NCBI GenBank assembly: GCA_013416395.1
Contig: JACCEP010000001.1
Location: 372,001-436,000 of the forward strand
Direction of reading: 5' to 3'
Length of the DNA: 64,000 nucleotides
Source of the DNA: Alcaligenaceae bacterium
Lineage (GTDB): Bacteria > Pseudomonadota > Gammaproteobacteria > Burkholderiales > Burkholderiaceae_B
Below are positions 54,695 through 62,022 of this stretch, one piece after another; within the stretch, counting starts at the first letter, position 1, and every line of letters begins with the position of its first letter. The notes beneath the pieces were generated by a model. It saw nothing but the letters and a program-made list of their open reading frames with translations, did no database searches and had not been told where the DNA came from. Both the position numbers and the translations under genes were made by a program.

Positions 54695-54731
54695 GGCCCG
54701 CAGTGGCCGCTCCGGCGGCCGGGCCTTTTTT
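54695..54731 (+). terminator. Intrinsic terminator or attenuator between the oxygenase and its reductase
   Basis: GGCCC (54695-54699) pairs with GGGCC (54721-54725), and within it GGCCGC (54705-54710) pairs with GCGGCC (54715-54720) over a 4-base loop; six T follow (54726-54731). Lying inside an operon, it would lower reductase and paaX output relative to the oxygenase. Confidence 0.65.
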
Positions 54732-54751
54732 CAATCTGATTCGGAAAGACT

Positions 54752-55789
54752 ATGGCAAAGATTGTCATTCAACCCTCCGGCAAGACTGTGGAATGCAAGG
54801 AAGGCGACACCGTATTGATGGCGCTGGAAAAGGCTGGCTATGCATTACCCAACAATTGCCGTGCAGGCGCCTGTGGTGAGTGCAAGGTCAAGGTTCTCGA
54901 GGGCCAGTACGACCAGGGTATGGTGCTGGATATGGCCTTGTCTGCAGAAGAACGTCGCCAGGGCTGTGGCCTCATGTGCATGGCCAAGCCGATTTCCGAA
55001 GAAATGGTGATCGAATGGGGCACGGCTGATGCACGCCCCAAACTATTCCCACCTCGGGAAGGCGCCCTGTTCGTGGTGATAGACCGACGGGAAGTTGCCT
55101 CCCGCACGCTCGAGTTGCGGCTCAGGCCGGTGGGGCAACCCATCCGCTACTGGCCCGGGCAATACGTAACGCTGGGCGACGAGCGGCTTCATATTCCGCG
55201 ACGCGCCTACTCCATTGCCAACGCCCCACGCCCCGATGGTGAAATTACCTTGCAGATCGCACGCGCCGATGAGGGCGTGACCAGCGCCTGGATTCACGAG
55301 ACGCTAAAACTCGGTGACAGCATCAAGGTCAATGGCGCTTATGGAACCTTTATCGGGGATCCGTCAGCAGAAACCCCGGTTCTGTGCCTGGCGGCTGGCA
55401 CAGGCCTTGCACCTATCCTCGATCTGGCTGAGGCAGCGCTAAGGCGCGGTTATCGCAAGCGTGTGGATCTGATTTTCTCCGCGCGTACGCCTGCCGATGT
55501 GTACGGCGAGGGTATGATGGCATGGTGGCGAACCAAGCACAGAAATTTTGACTATAAAATAGCCCTGACGCGCGAACAGCAAGATGGCTATTTACACGGG
55601 CGCATTGATACTCTTCTGCCCGGTCTCTTCCCTGACCTGTCCGCGCACAGTATTTTTATCGCCGGCAGCCCCGAATTCGTTGATGCCTGCGTGGTGGCAG
55701 TCAAAGCCCTGGGTGCGTCCGACGAACTCATCCACAAGGAAGGTTTCTTTGCACTACAAAACATCCGCGCAGAGGGCCGCCCTTCCTGA
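54752..55789 (+). CDS. Ferredoxin-fused FAD/NAD(P)H reductase (oxygenase electron-transfer component)
   Basis: A 345-residue reductase with an N-terminal plant-type [2Fe-2S] ferredoxin domain: C36, C41, C44 and C76 follow the CX4CX2C...C pattern. The FAD domain has RAYS (151-154) and the NAD(P) domain LAAGTGLAPI near 215. This BenC/TouF-like arrangement passes electrons from NAD(P)H to an oxygenase, here most likely the diiron protein encoded 84 bases upstream. A terminator-like hairpin separates the two genes. The paaX regulator follows. Confidence 0.9.
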   Translation: MAKIVIQPSGKTVECKEGDTVLMALEKAGYALPNNCRAGACGECKVKVLEGQYDQGMVLDMALSAEERRQGCGLMCMAKPISEEMVIEWGTADARPKLFPPREGALFVVIDRREVASRTLELRLRPVGQPIRYWPGQYVTLGDERLHIPRRAYSIANAPRPDGEITLQIARADEGVTSAWIHETLKLGDSIKVNGAYGTFIGDPSAETPVLCLAAGTGLAPILDLAEAALRRGYRKRVDLIFSARTPADVYGEGMMAWWRTKHRNFDYKIALTREQQDGYLHGRIDTLLPGLFPDLSAHSIFIAGSPEFVDACVVAVKALGASDELIHKEGFFALQNIRAEGRPS

Positions 55790-55814
55790 ACTTCTCTAAG
55801 AGCGGCCCAGCCGC

Positions 55815-56783
55815 ATGCCAACTGCCTTGATCTCATCCATTCAGCATCGCCTAGACCGTTTTCGCCAACAACAACGGGTGCGCGCCGGTTCGCTCATCAT
55901 GACGGTCTTTGGCGATGTCGTGCTGCCGCGCGGCGGTCGCATCTGGCTGGGCAGCTTGATCCGCCTGCTTGAACCGCTGGGCTTAAATGAACGCCTGGTA
56001 CGCACCTCGGTATTTCGCCTGGGCAAGGAACAATGGCTGCGGGCCGATGCGCATGGGCGTCGGGCAGAATACGTACTCACATCATCGGGTCGCCTGCGCT
56101 TCGAGGAAGCATCTCGCCATATTTATGCGTCACATGCACCGATCTGGGATCGACGCTGGCGCTTTATTTTGGTGGTGCGCGAGCTCGATGCTCGCCAGCG
56201 CGATCGCTTGTGCCAGGCACTGCAGTGGCAGGGCTTTGGCTCGCTGGACAATGATTGTTTTGTGCACCCCTCAACAGATCTGGAAGCCGCTTTCGATACC
56301 CTGGTGGCCGAAGGGCTGTCTGATGTCATGGGCGGCCTGTTGCCGCTGGTAGCCGCGACAGCCCGCACCGCCTTAACGGGCTCAGATGCCGATCTGGTCG
56401 CGCGAGCCTGGAACCTGGACAGGCTGGCTGAATCTTATACAAACTTTGTCTCAGATTACCTGCCAATTCTGGCCGAACTGCGCCGTGACCGCATGGCCAG
56501 CATAGAACCTGAAGAGGCCTTTCTGCTGCGGGTTCTACTTATTCACGATTACCGCCGCCTGCTACTGCGCGACCCTGAACTGCCTGAAGTGCTGTTACCT
56601 GCCGACTGGCCCGGGCAAACAGCCCGCATGCTGTGCCGAGAACTGTATCGACGCCTGACAGAACCTTCTGAGCTGCATCTGGACACCCATTTGCTGCTGG
56701 CAGATGGAACCGTACCCGAACGGCTGATCGAATGGGCCCACCGTTTTCCATCGGATGATCCCCTGGCCTCGATTTCTGCCTGA
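55815..56783 (+). CDS. paaX: PaaX-family repressor
   Basis: A 322-residue regulator of the PaaX family: an N-terminal winged helix (roughly 20-90, with RAGSLIMTVFGDVVLPRGG and LNERLVRTSVFRLGKEQW), a middle domain (WRFILVVREL) and a C-terminal alpha-helical domain. PaaX represses phenylacetate genes and is released by phenylacetyl-CoA. It follows the reductase by 25 bases and is probably cotranscribed with the diiron oxygenase, which ties that oxygenase to phenylacetyl-CoA-responsive control. A strong terminator follows. Confidence 0.92.
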   Translation: MPTALISSIQHRLDRFRQQQRVRAGSLIMTVFGDVVLPRGGRIWLGSLIRLLEPLGLNERLVRTSVFRLGKEQWLRADAHGRRAEYVLTSSGRLRFEEASRHIYASHAPIWDRRWRFILVVRELDARQRDRLCQALQWQGFGSLDNDCFVHPSTDLEAAFDTLVAEGLSDVMGGLLPLVAATARTALTGSDADLVARAWNLDRLAESYTNFVSDYLPILAELRRDRMASIEPEEAFLLRVLLIHDYRRLLLRDPELPEVLLPADWPGQTARMLCRELYRRLTEPSELHLDTHLLLADGTVPERLIEWAHRFPSDDPLASISA

Positions 56784-56812
56784 ATTTTTCCGGCATGATA
56801 CACGTTTAAGAT

Positions 56813-56843
56813 AAAAAGAATGACACTATGTCATTCTTTTTTT
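56813..56843 (+). terminator. Strong intrinsic terminator after paaX
   Basis: A perfect 13-base stem (56813-56825 with 56829-56841) on a 3-base loop ends in a run of seven T. The A-rich 5' arm makes it effective in both directions. It closes the oxygenase-paaX operon. Confidence 0.85.
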
Positions 56844-57077
56844 GCCTGGATCAAACAGTAAATCTGATGAATGAATCAGATGAACCTCCAGTTGCATTGA
56901 TGGTTTTCCCCAATAAGTGTGGGTAATTGATCAGCATCTATTGATTGCGCCTGCCAACTCCTCTACCTTTCTAATAACACCAAACTTTGAAAATTTCTTT
57001 TAAGTTTGTAATACATTAGGTCGCTCATGCGAAGTTCTGTATGCCGCAGGCCTGGTACAAGAAAATGGAGGCGGTCC
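56844..57077 (+). promoter_or_regulatory. Upstream region of the second LIV operon with a TCTGAT palindrome
   Basis: TCTGATgaatgaATCAGA (56863-56880) is a perfect 6-base inverted repeat; its reverse strand contains TGATTC, the core of known PaaX sites. The rest is AT-rich and should hold the promoter. A GGAGG at 57067-57071 precedes the chosen GTG start of livH at 57078. Confidence 0.45.
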
Positions 57078-57953
57078 GTGCAAGCAGAATTTCTGCAATT
57101 CCTGTTTTCTGGCCTGACAGTCGGGGCGACCTACGCCCTGGCTGCTTTAGGCTTCAACCTCATCTACAACTCCAGTCACGTGATCAACTTTGCTCAGGGC
57201 GAGTTCATCATGCTGGGGGGCATGCTGGCCGTCTTTTTCACGCAAGCAGGCTTGCACTGGGCACCTGCCTTCACGCTGGCCATTGTGCTCCCGGCGCTTG
57301 TGGGTATTCTGCTTGAAAAGCTTGCGATCGAGCCCGTCAAAAACGCAGAGACCGTCAGCCTCATCATCATCACCATTGGCGCTTCGCTGGTGATCAGGGG
57401 GCTGGTGCAAGTCTGGCTGGGCAAAGGTGCACATAGCTTGCCACCTTTTTCCGATCATGAGCCCCTGTTCCTGCTGGGTGCCATGCTGTTGCCTCAAAGC
57501 CTGTGGGTGTTCGGCGTGACCAGTATTGTGATGGTCGTGCTCTGGTATTTTTTCAACCGCACCCTGGCCGGCAAGGCCATGCTGGCAACCGCCTACAACC
57601 AGGTGGCGGCGCAGCTTGTGGGCATCAGTACGGGCTGGGTTCTTTTGATGAGTTTTGCACTGGCCGCCGCACTGGGGGCTGTAGGCGGAATTCTGATCAC
57701 ACCGATCACGCTAACGTCGTATGACGTCGGAATCATGCTCGGGCTCAAAGGCTTTGTGGCGGCGGTGCTGGGCGGCTTGGGCAATGGTCTGGGCGCTGTG
57801 GTGGGCGGCTTGCTGGTGGGTGTACTGGAAGCCATGGGCGCAGGCTACATCTCGTCGGCCTACAAGGATGCCATTCCTTTCGTGTTGATTCTGCTTGTTC
57901 TGTTCTTTATGCCACGCGGCCTGTTCGGCGGGCGCTCTACGGATCGGGTGTAA
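57078..57953 (+). CDS. LIV-type ABC transporter permease (LivH family)
   Basis: A 291-residue inner-membrane permease; the GTG at 57078 is chosen because GGAGG lies 7 bases upstream and the protein then opens like LivH (QAEFLQFLFSGLTVG). The upstream ATG at 57027 would add 17 basic residues. The NLIYNSSHVINFAQGEFIMLGGM stretch and C-terminal MPRGLFGG are family marks. It starts the operon that ends in the flavoprotein hydroxylase and lacks its own binding protein. Confidence 0.92.
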   Translation: MQAEFLQFLFSGLTVGATYALAALGFNLIYNSSHVINFAQGEFIMLGGMLAVFFTQAGLHWAPAFTLAIVLPALVGILLEKLAIEPVKNAETVSLIIITIGASLVIRGLVQVWLGKGAHSLPPFSDHEPLFLLGAMLLPQSLWVFGVTSIVMVVLWYFFNRTLAGKAMLATAYNQVAAQLVGISTGWVLLMSFALAAALGAVGGILITPITLTSYDVGIMLGLKGFVAAVLGGLGNGLGAVVGGLLVGVLEAMGAGYISSAYKDAIPFVLILLVLFFMPRGLFGGRSTDRV

Positions 57954-57955
57954 CC

Positions 57956-58888
57956 ATGCGCAAACGTTCCATGTATGGGTTGGCCATTTTGGCGCTGGTA
58001 CTCTGTATCACCCCCTTTCTGGTGCCCAACAGCTATTACCTCGACATCGTGATACGCATGGGCATCAATGCCGTCATTGTGCTCAGTCTGAACTTGCTGG
58101 TCGGCTACGCCGGCCAGATCAGCCTCGGTCATGCAGGCTTTGTGGGCATAGGCGCTTACGCGTCGGCTGTACTGCCCTCGCATCTGAACTGGCACCCTCT
58201 GCTGGCCATGCTGGCCGGGGCTGTTGGTACTGGCTTGCTGGCGCTGCTCGTGGCCAGGCCTATTTTGCGGCTCAAGGGCCACTACCTGGCCATGGCCACT
58301 CTGGGCCTGGGCATCATCATCAATATTGTCATTCGTAATGAAGCTGCCTGGACCGGCGGGCCTGATGGCATGCCGGTTGATTCTTTGTCTTTGTTCGGTG
58401 TTGACCTCGTGCACGACAGCCAGTGGTACTGGGTCATGGCCATCGTTCTGCTGCTTAGCGTCTGGGGCGCCCTGAACCTGATTGACTCGCCATTTGGCAG
58501 AGCCCTGCGTGGTTTGCATGGTTCTGAAATCGCTTCCCAGGTCGTGGGGGTCGACGTAACACGCTACAAGGCTGCCGTATTCGTGCTGTCGGCGGTGGTT
58601 GCAAGTGTCATGGGCAGCCTCATGGCGCACTACATCGGCTTTGTAACGCCTGAAGTTGCCAACTTCTTCCATTCAATCGAATTGATCACCATGGTTGTTG
58701 TGGGGGGCATGGCTTCGATTTTTGGCTCGGTGCTGGGGGCGGTGCTGTTGACCGTATTGCCACAGCTGTTGGCCACATTCGAAGGCTGGGAGATCGTGGT
58801 TTTCGGTGCCATCCTGATGCTGTGCATGATTTTCCTGCCTCGAGGCCTGGTGCCCACACTGGCTGCCCGCTTGCGGATGGAGGACTAA
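57956..58888 (+). CDS. LIV-type ABC transporter permease (LivM family)
   Basis: A 310-residue membrane partner of the preceding permease, 2 bases downstream of its stop. Family stretches are NLLVGYAGQISLGHAGFVGIGAY, GHYLAMATLGLGIIINI and VVGGMASIFGSVLGAVLL. It forms the translocation path with LivH for an acid that feeds the oxygenases encoded nearby. Confidence 0.92.
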   Translation: MRKRSMYGLAILALVLCITPFLVPNSYYLDIVIRMGINAVIVLSLNLLVGYAGQISLGHAGFVGIGAYASAVLPSHLNWHPLLAMLAGAVGTGLLALLVARPILRLKGHYLAMATLGLGIIINIVIRNEAAWTGGPDGMPVDSLSLFGVDLVHDSQWYWVMAIVLLLSVWGALNLIDSPFGRALRGLHGSEIASQVVGVDVTRYKAAVFVLSAVVASVMGSLMAHYIGFVTPEVANFFHSIELITMVVVGGMASIFGSVLGAVLLTVLPQLLATFEGWEIVVFGAILMLCMIFLPRGLVPTLAARLRMED

Positions 58889-58891
58889 ATC

Positions 58892-59653
58892 GTGGCAATG
58901 CTTGAAGTCCAGAACCTATCCATCCATTTCGGTAATGTGCGGGCCGTGCAGGATGTCAGCTTTTCGGTGGAAGAAGGCATCGTCTATTCCGTCATTGGCC
59001 CCAATGGTGCCGGCAAGACGACGCTGTTCAACCTCATTACCGGGATTTATCGGCCCAGCGCCGGCAAAATCCTGCTAAATGGCCAGGAAATCCAGGGTAG
59101 CGATCCCTGTTCGCTGGCCCAGTATGGCGTGGCGCGCACCTTCCAGAATCTTCAGATATGGATGAACATGAGCGCCCTGGAAAACGTCATGGTCGGGGCG
59201 CATCTGCACCTGGATCGCAATATGTTCAAGGCACTGTTTCGACTGCCCTCATTGCGGCGCAGCGACGAGGCCTTGCGGCGCAAGGCCGCCGAATACATGA
59301 CGTTTGTGGGGCTCGACACCTACGTCGGAGCCCGTGCCGACAGCATGCCTTATGGCGCGCTCAAGCGCCTGGAAATTGCACGCGCATTGGCCATGCAGCC
59401 TCGCCTGCTCTTTCTGGACGAACCGGCTGCCGGGCTGAACCCCAAAGAAACGCAGGAAGTCGACACGCTGGTGCGCCGTATTGCCGACACCGGCGTCACC
59501 GTCGTTTTGGTGGAGCACGACATGAAAATGGTGATGAATCTCTCAGACCGTATTTTGGTGCTGGACTACGGCAAACGTCTGGCTGAAGGCACGGGGTCAG
59601 AGGTCCGGCGTAACCCGGATGTTATCGCTGCTTACCTGGGCGGCTACGCCTGA
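58892..59653 (+). CDS. LIV-type ABC transporter ATP-binding protein (LivG family)
   Basis: A 253-residue ATPase with Walker A GPNGAGKTT near residue 37, the LivG-type signature MPYGALKRLEIARAL and Walker B LLFLDEPAAGLNP, plus the LivG C-terminal GTGSEVRRNPDVIAAYLG. The GTG at 58892 lies 8 bases after GGAGG; the ATG two codons later is an alternative. It ends 11 bases before the hemerythrin-ATPase fusion, its expected heterodimer partner. Confidence 0.92.
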   Translation: MAMLEVQNLSIHFGNVRAVQDVSFSVEEGIVYSVIGPNGAGKTTLFNLITGIYRPSAGKILLNGQEIQGSDPCSLAQYGVARTFQNLQIWMNMSALENVMVGAHLHLDRNMFKALFRLPSLRRSDEALRRKAAEYMTFVGLDTYVGARADSMPYGALKRLEIARALAMQPRLLFLDEPAAGLNPKETQEVDTLVRRIADTGVTVVLVEHDMKMVMNLSDRILVLDYGKRLAEGTGSEVRRNPDVIAAYLGGYA

Positions 59654-59664
59654 TCGGGGGACTT

Positions 59665-60984
59665 ATGCACGCACTGGACATTATTCAGGAAGAACACCGC
59701 AACCTCTGGCGCATCGCCATCACCATGGACTGGGTGGCTGATTCGCTTCAGAACGGCGAACAGGTAGAAGAAGGATTCTTTGTTGCCCTGTTTGACTACA
59801 TCCAGGAATTCATGGATGGCTGTCACCATGCCAAAGAAGACCAGTATCTGTTTCTGGCCATGCGACGGCGCAGCCCTGAGGCAGCGGTGATACTCGATCG
59901 TCTGGAGGCCGAACACCGCGATAGCCCGCAGTTGCTGCAGGCATTACGGGGGTTTCTGGGGCAAGGGCCGCGGGCTCTGACAGGCAATGCCGAATTCATT
60001 GACGCCCTGCGCCACTATGCCGACACCCTAAAGCAGCATATTCGGCACGAGGAAAAAGATGCCTTTCCTCTGGCTCGTGAAATTCTGCAGCCCGACGACT
60101 GGGCTGGCATCACGGCGGCTTTCAGCGACCACCACGACCCCTTGTTCGGTAAACAGGCCCGCGCAGAATACCGCGAGCTCTACCACCGCATTGTGTCCCT
60201 GGCGCCAGAGGCCATAGGCCTGGGAGGGCGCAGTGCGGGCGGGTTCGCGCATTTATCCTCGTCGAGTGGGGCACCACAACCCCTGCTAAAGGTGGACGGG
60301 CTCGAGTCCTGTTACGGCCGGATCAAGGCGCTCAAAGGCGTCAGCATGGAAATATTCAAAGGTGAACTGGTCGCACTGGTTGGTGCCAATGGCGCCGGAA
60401 AAACCACCTTTTTGCGCACATTATCAGGCATACAGCCTATGAGCGCCGGCAAGATCCGGTTTGGTGGACGTGATCTGTCTCGTGTGCGCTCTGATCGACG
60501 TGTAAAAGCAGGGATATGTCACAGCCCCGAAGGTCGCCAGGTGTTCGGCCCATTGTCGATCGAAGACAACCTGAAACTGGGTGCCTATTTGCGCCCCCCT
60601 GAACAGTTGGACGAAGACCTGGAGCGGGTTTATGCCATGTTCCCGGTTCTTCATGAAAAACGGCAGCTACCGGCCGGAACACTATCAGGTGGCCAGCAAC
60701 AGATGTTGGCTATAAGCCGGGCCCTGATGGGACGCCCACGCCTATTGCTGCTCGACGAACCATCCATGGGCCTGGCACCCCTGTTGGTCGAAGAGGTTTT
60801 TAACGTGATTCGCACCCTCAAGAACCAGGGGATGACGATTCTTCTGGTTGAACAAAACGCGTTCGCCGCCCTGGGCATTGCCGATCGCGCCTATGTACTG
60901 GAAACCGGAAACATTGTGTTGACCGGAACAGGACAAGAAATGGCCAATAACGAGCAGGTCCGCGCTGCATACCTGGGTATGTAG
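59665..60984 (+). CDS. Hemerythrin-domain/LivF-type ABC ATPase fusion protein
   Basis: A 439-residue single frame made of two domains. Residues 1-180 form a hemerythrin (HHE) domain with the expected iron ligands: H11, H54xxxE58, H84 and H125xxxE129. A Ser/Gly-rich linker (about 186-203) leads to a LivF-type ATPase with Walker A GANGAGKTT (240-248), signature LSGGQQQM and Walker B LLLLDEPSMGLAP. It occupies the livF position of the operon and is the only livF there. Hemerythrin domains bind oxygen or respond to redox state or iron, so the fusion could gate uptake by oxygen supply for the oxygenases next door. The fusion is seen directly; the gating role is inferred. Confidence 0.9.
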   Translation: MHALDIIQEEHRNLWRIAITMDWVADSLQNGEQVEEGFFVALFDYIQEFMDGCHHAKEDQYLFLAMRRRSPEAAVILDRLEAEHRDSPQLLQALRGFLGQGPRALTGNAEFIDALRHYADTLKQHIRHEEKDAFPLAREILQPDDWAGITAAFSDHHDPLFGKQARAEYRELYHRIVSLAPEAIGLGGRSAGGFAHLSSSSGAPQPLLKVDGLESCYGRIKALKGVSMEIFKGELVALVGANGAGKTTFLRTLSGIQPMSAGKIRFGGRDLSRVRSDRRVKAGICHSPEGRQVFGPLSIEDNLKLGAYLRPPEQLDEDLERVYAMFPVLHEKRQLPAGTLSGGQQQMLAISRALMGRPRLLLLDEPSMGLAPLLVEEVFNVIRTLKNQGMTILLVEQNAFAALGIADRAYVLETGNIVLTGTGQEMANNEQVRAAYLGM

Positions 60985-61019
60985 CCATACGTTTGTGCAT
61001 TATTTTTAAGGAGTTCCAA

Positions 61020-61982
61020 ATGAGTAAGCAGTTTGCCTCTGTGGCCGATCTGGAAGAAAAAAAGACCACGTTCGCCCGCCTGTCCGAGCATTGCTGGTCG
61101 TATACCGCCGAGGGGGACCCCAACACAGGGGTCATCATTGGCGAGGAGGCCGTGCTGATCTGCGACACACTGGCCACACCTGCGATGGCGCAAAACCTGG
61201 TGGCAGAAATCCGCAAAATTACCGACAAGCCTATTAAATACGCCGTACTGTCGCACTACCACGCAGTGCGCGTGTTGGGCGCTTCGGGCTATCGCGAGGA
61301 AGGGCTTCAGGAAATCATTGCCAGCCAGGGTACCTACGAGATGATTGTCGAACGGGGCGCCCAGGACATGCAGTCTGAATATGAACGCTTTCCGCGTCTG
61401 TTTCAGGACTTCGATTCCATCCCGGGGCTGACCTGGCCAACCCTGGTGTTTCAGGACGGCATCAGTCTGTGGATGGGCAAAGACCTGGAAGTGCGTATTT
61501 TTCATCCGGGCGCCGGGCATACGCGCGGCGATACCGTGGTCTGGGTACCGTCCGAGCAAATCCTGTTTTCGGGCGATCTGGTTGAATACGACGCCGCCTG
61601 CTACACGGGGGATGCACAGCTTGCTCAGTGGCCGGCCACGCTGGACGTTTTGGCTGCCCTGAAACCTGCCAAGTTGCTACCTGGCCGTGGCCCGGTTCTG
61701 GACACCCCCGAAATGGTGGCTGCTGGCCTGGCCTACACGCGCGACTTCGTCACCACCCTATTCAGTTCAGCCTGTGAGGCGCAAGCCCAGAACCTGAACC
61801 TGAAGCAGGCCATGGCACATGTGCGCAAGGCCATGGATCCAAAATTTGCAGATGTCTTCATCTACGAGCATTGCCTGCCTTTTGATGTGGTCCGGGCGAT
61901 GGATGAGGCTGCTGGCGTACACCACCCACGCATCTGGACCGCCGAACGTGACAAGGAAATGTGGCACGGCCTGCAGGCCTAG
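61020..61982 (+). CDS. Metallo-beta-lactamase-fold protein with substituted metal site
   Basis: A 320-residue MBL-fold protein; the start at 61020 follows AAGGAG (61008-61013). The fold is clear from the strand order and from H167 (GHTRGD) and D186 (SGDLV). However the canonical HxHxDH reads H79-Y-H81-A-V83-R84, and the later PGHG reads PGRG (R223), so three of the usual ligands are replaced. It may bind one metal or act as a non-classical hydrolase. Lying between the transporter and the flavoprotein hydroxylase, it may hydrolyse a thioester, lactone or related intermediate; this is inference. Confidence 0.8.
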   Translation: MSKQFASVADLEEKKTTFARLSEHCWSYTAEGDPNTGVIIGEEAVLICDTLATPAMAQNLVAEIRKITDKPIKYAVLSHYHAVRVLGASGYREEGLQEIIASQGTYEMIVERGAQDMQSEYERFPRLFQDFDSIPGLTWPTLVFQDGISLWMGKDLEVRIFHPGAGHTRGDTVVWVPSEQILFSGDLVEYDAACYTGDAQLAQWPATLDVLAALKPAKLLPGRGPVLDTPEMVAAGLAYTRDFVTTLFSSACEAQAQNLNLKQAMAHVRKAMDPKFADVFIYEHCLPFDVVRAMDEAAGVHHPRIWTAERDKEMWHGLQA

Positions 61983-62022
61983 CTGACACCGTACCGGGCA
62001 GGGCGTTGAGGAGACAAATTTC

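Noticed and set aside
57860-58672. Leftward frame of 270 codons opposite livM
   Set aside because: Polar antisense translation of a membrane-protein gene; no start context and no family signal.
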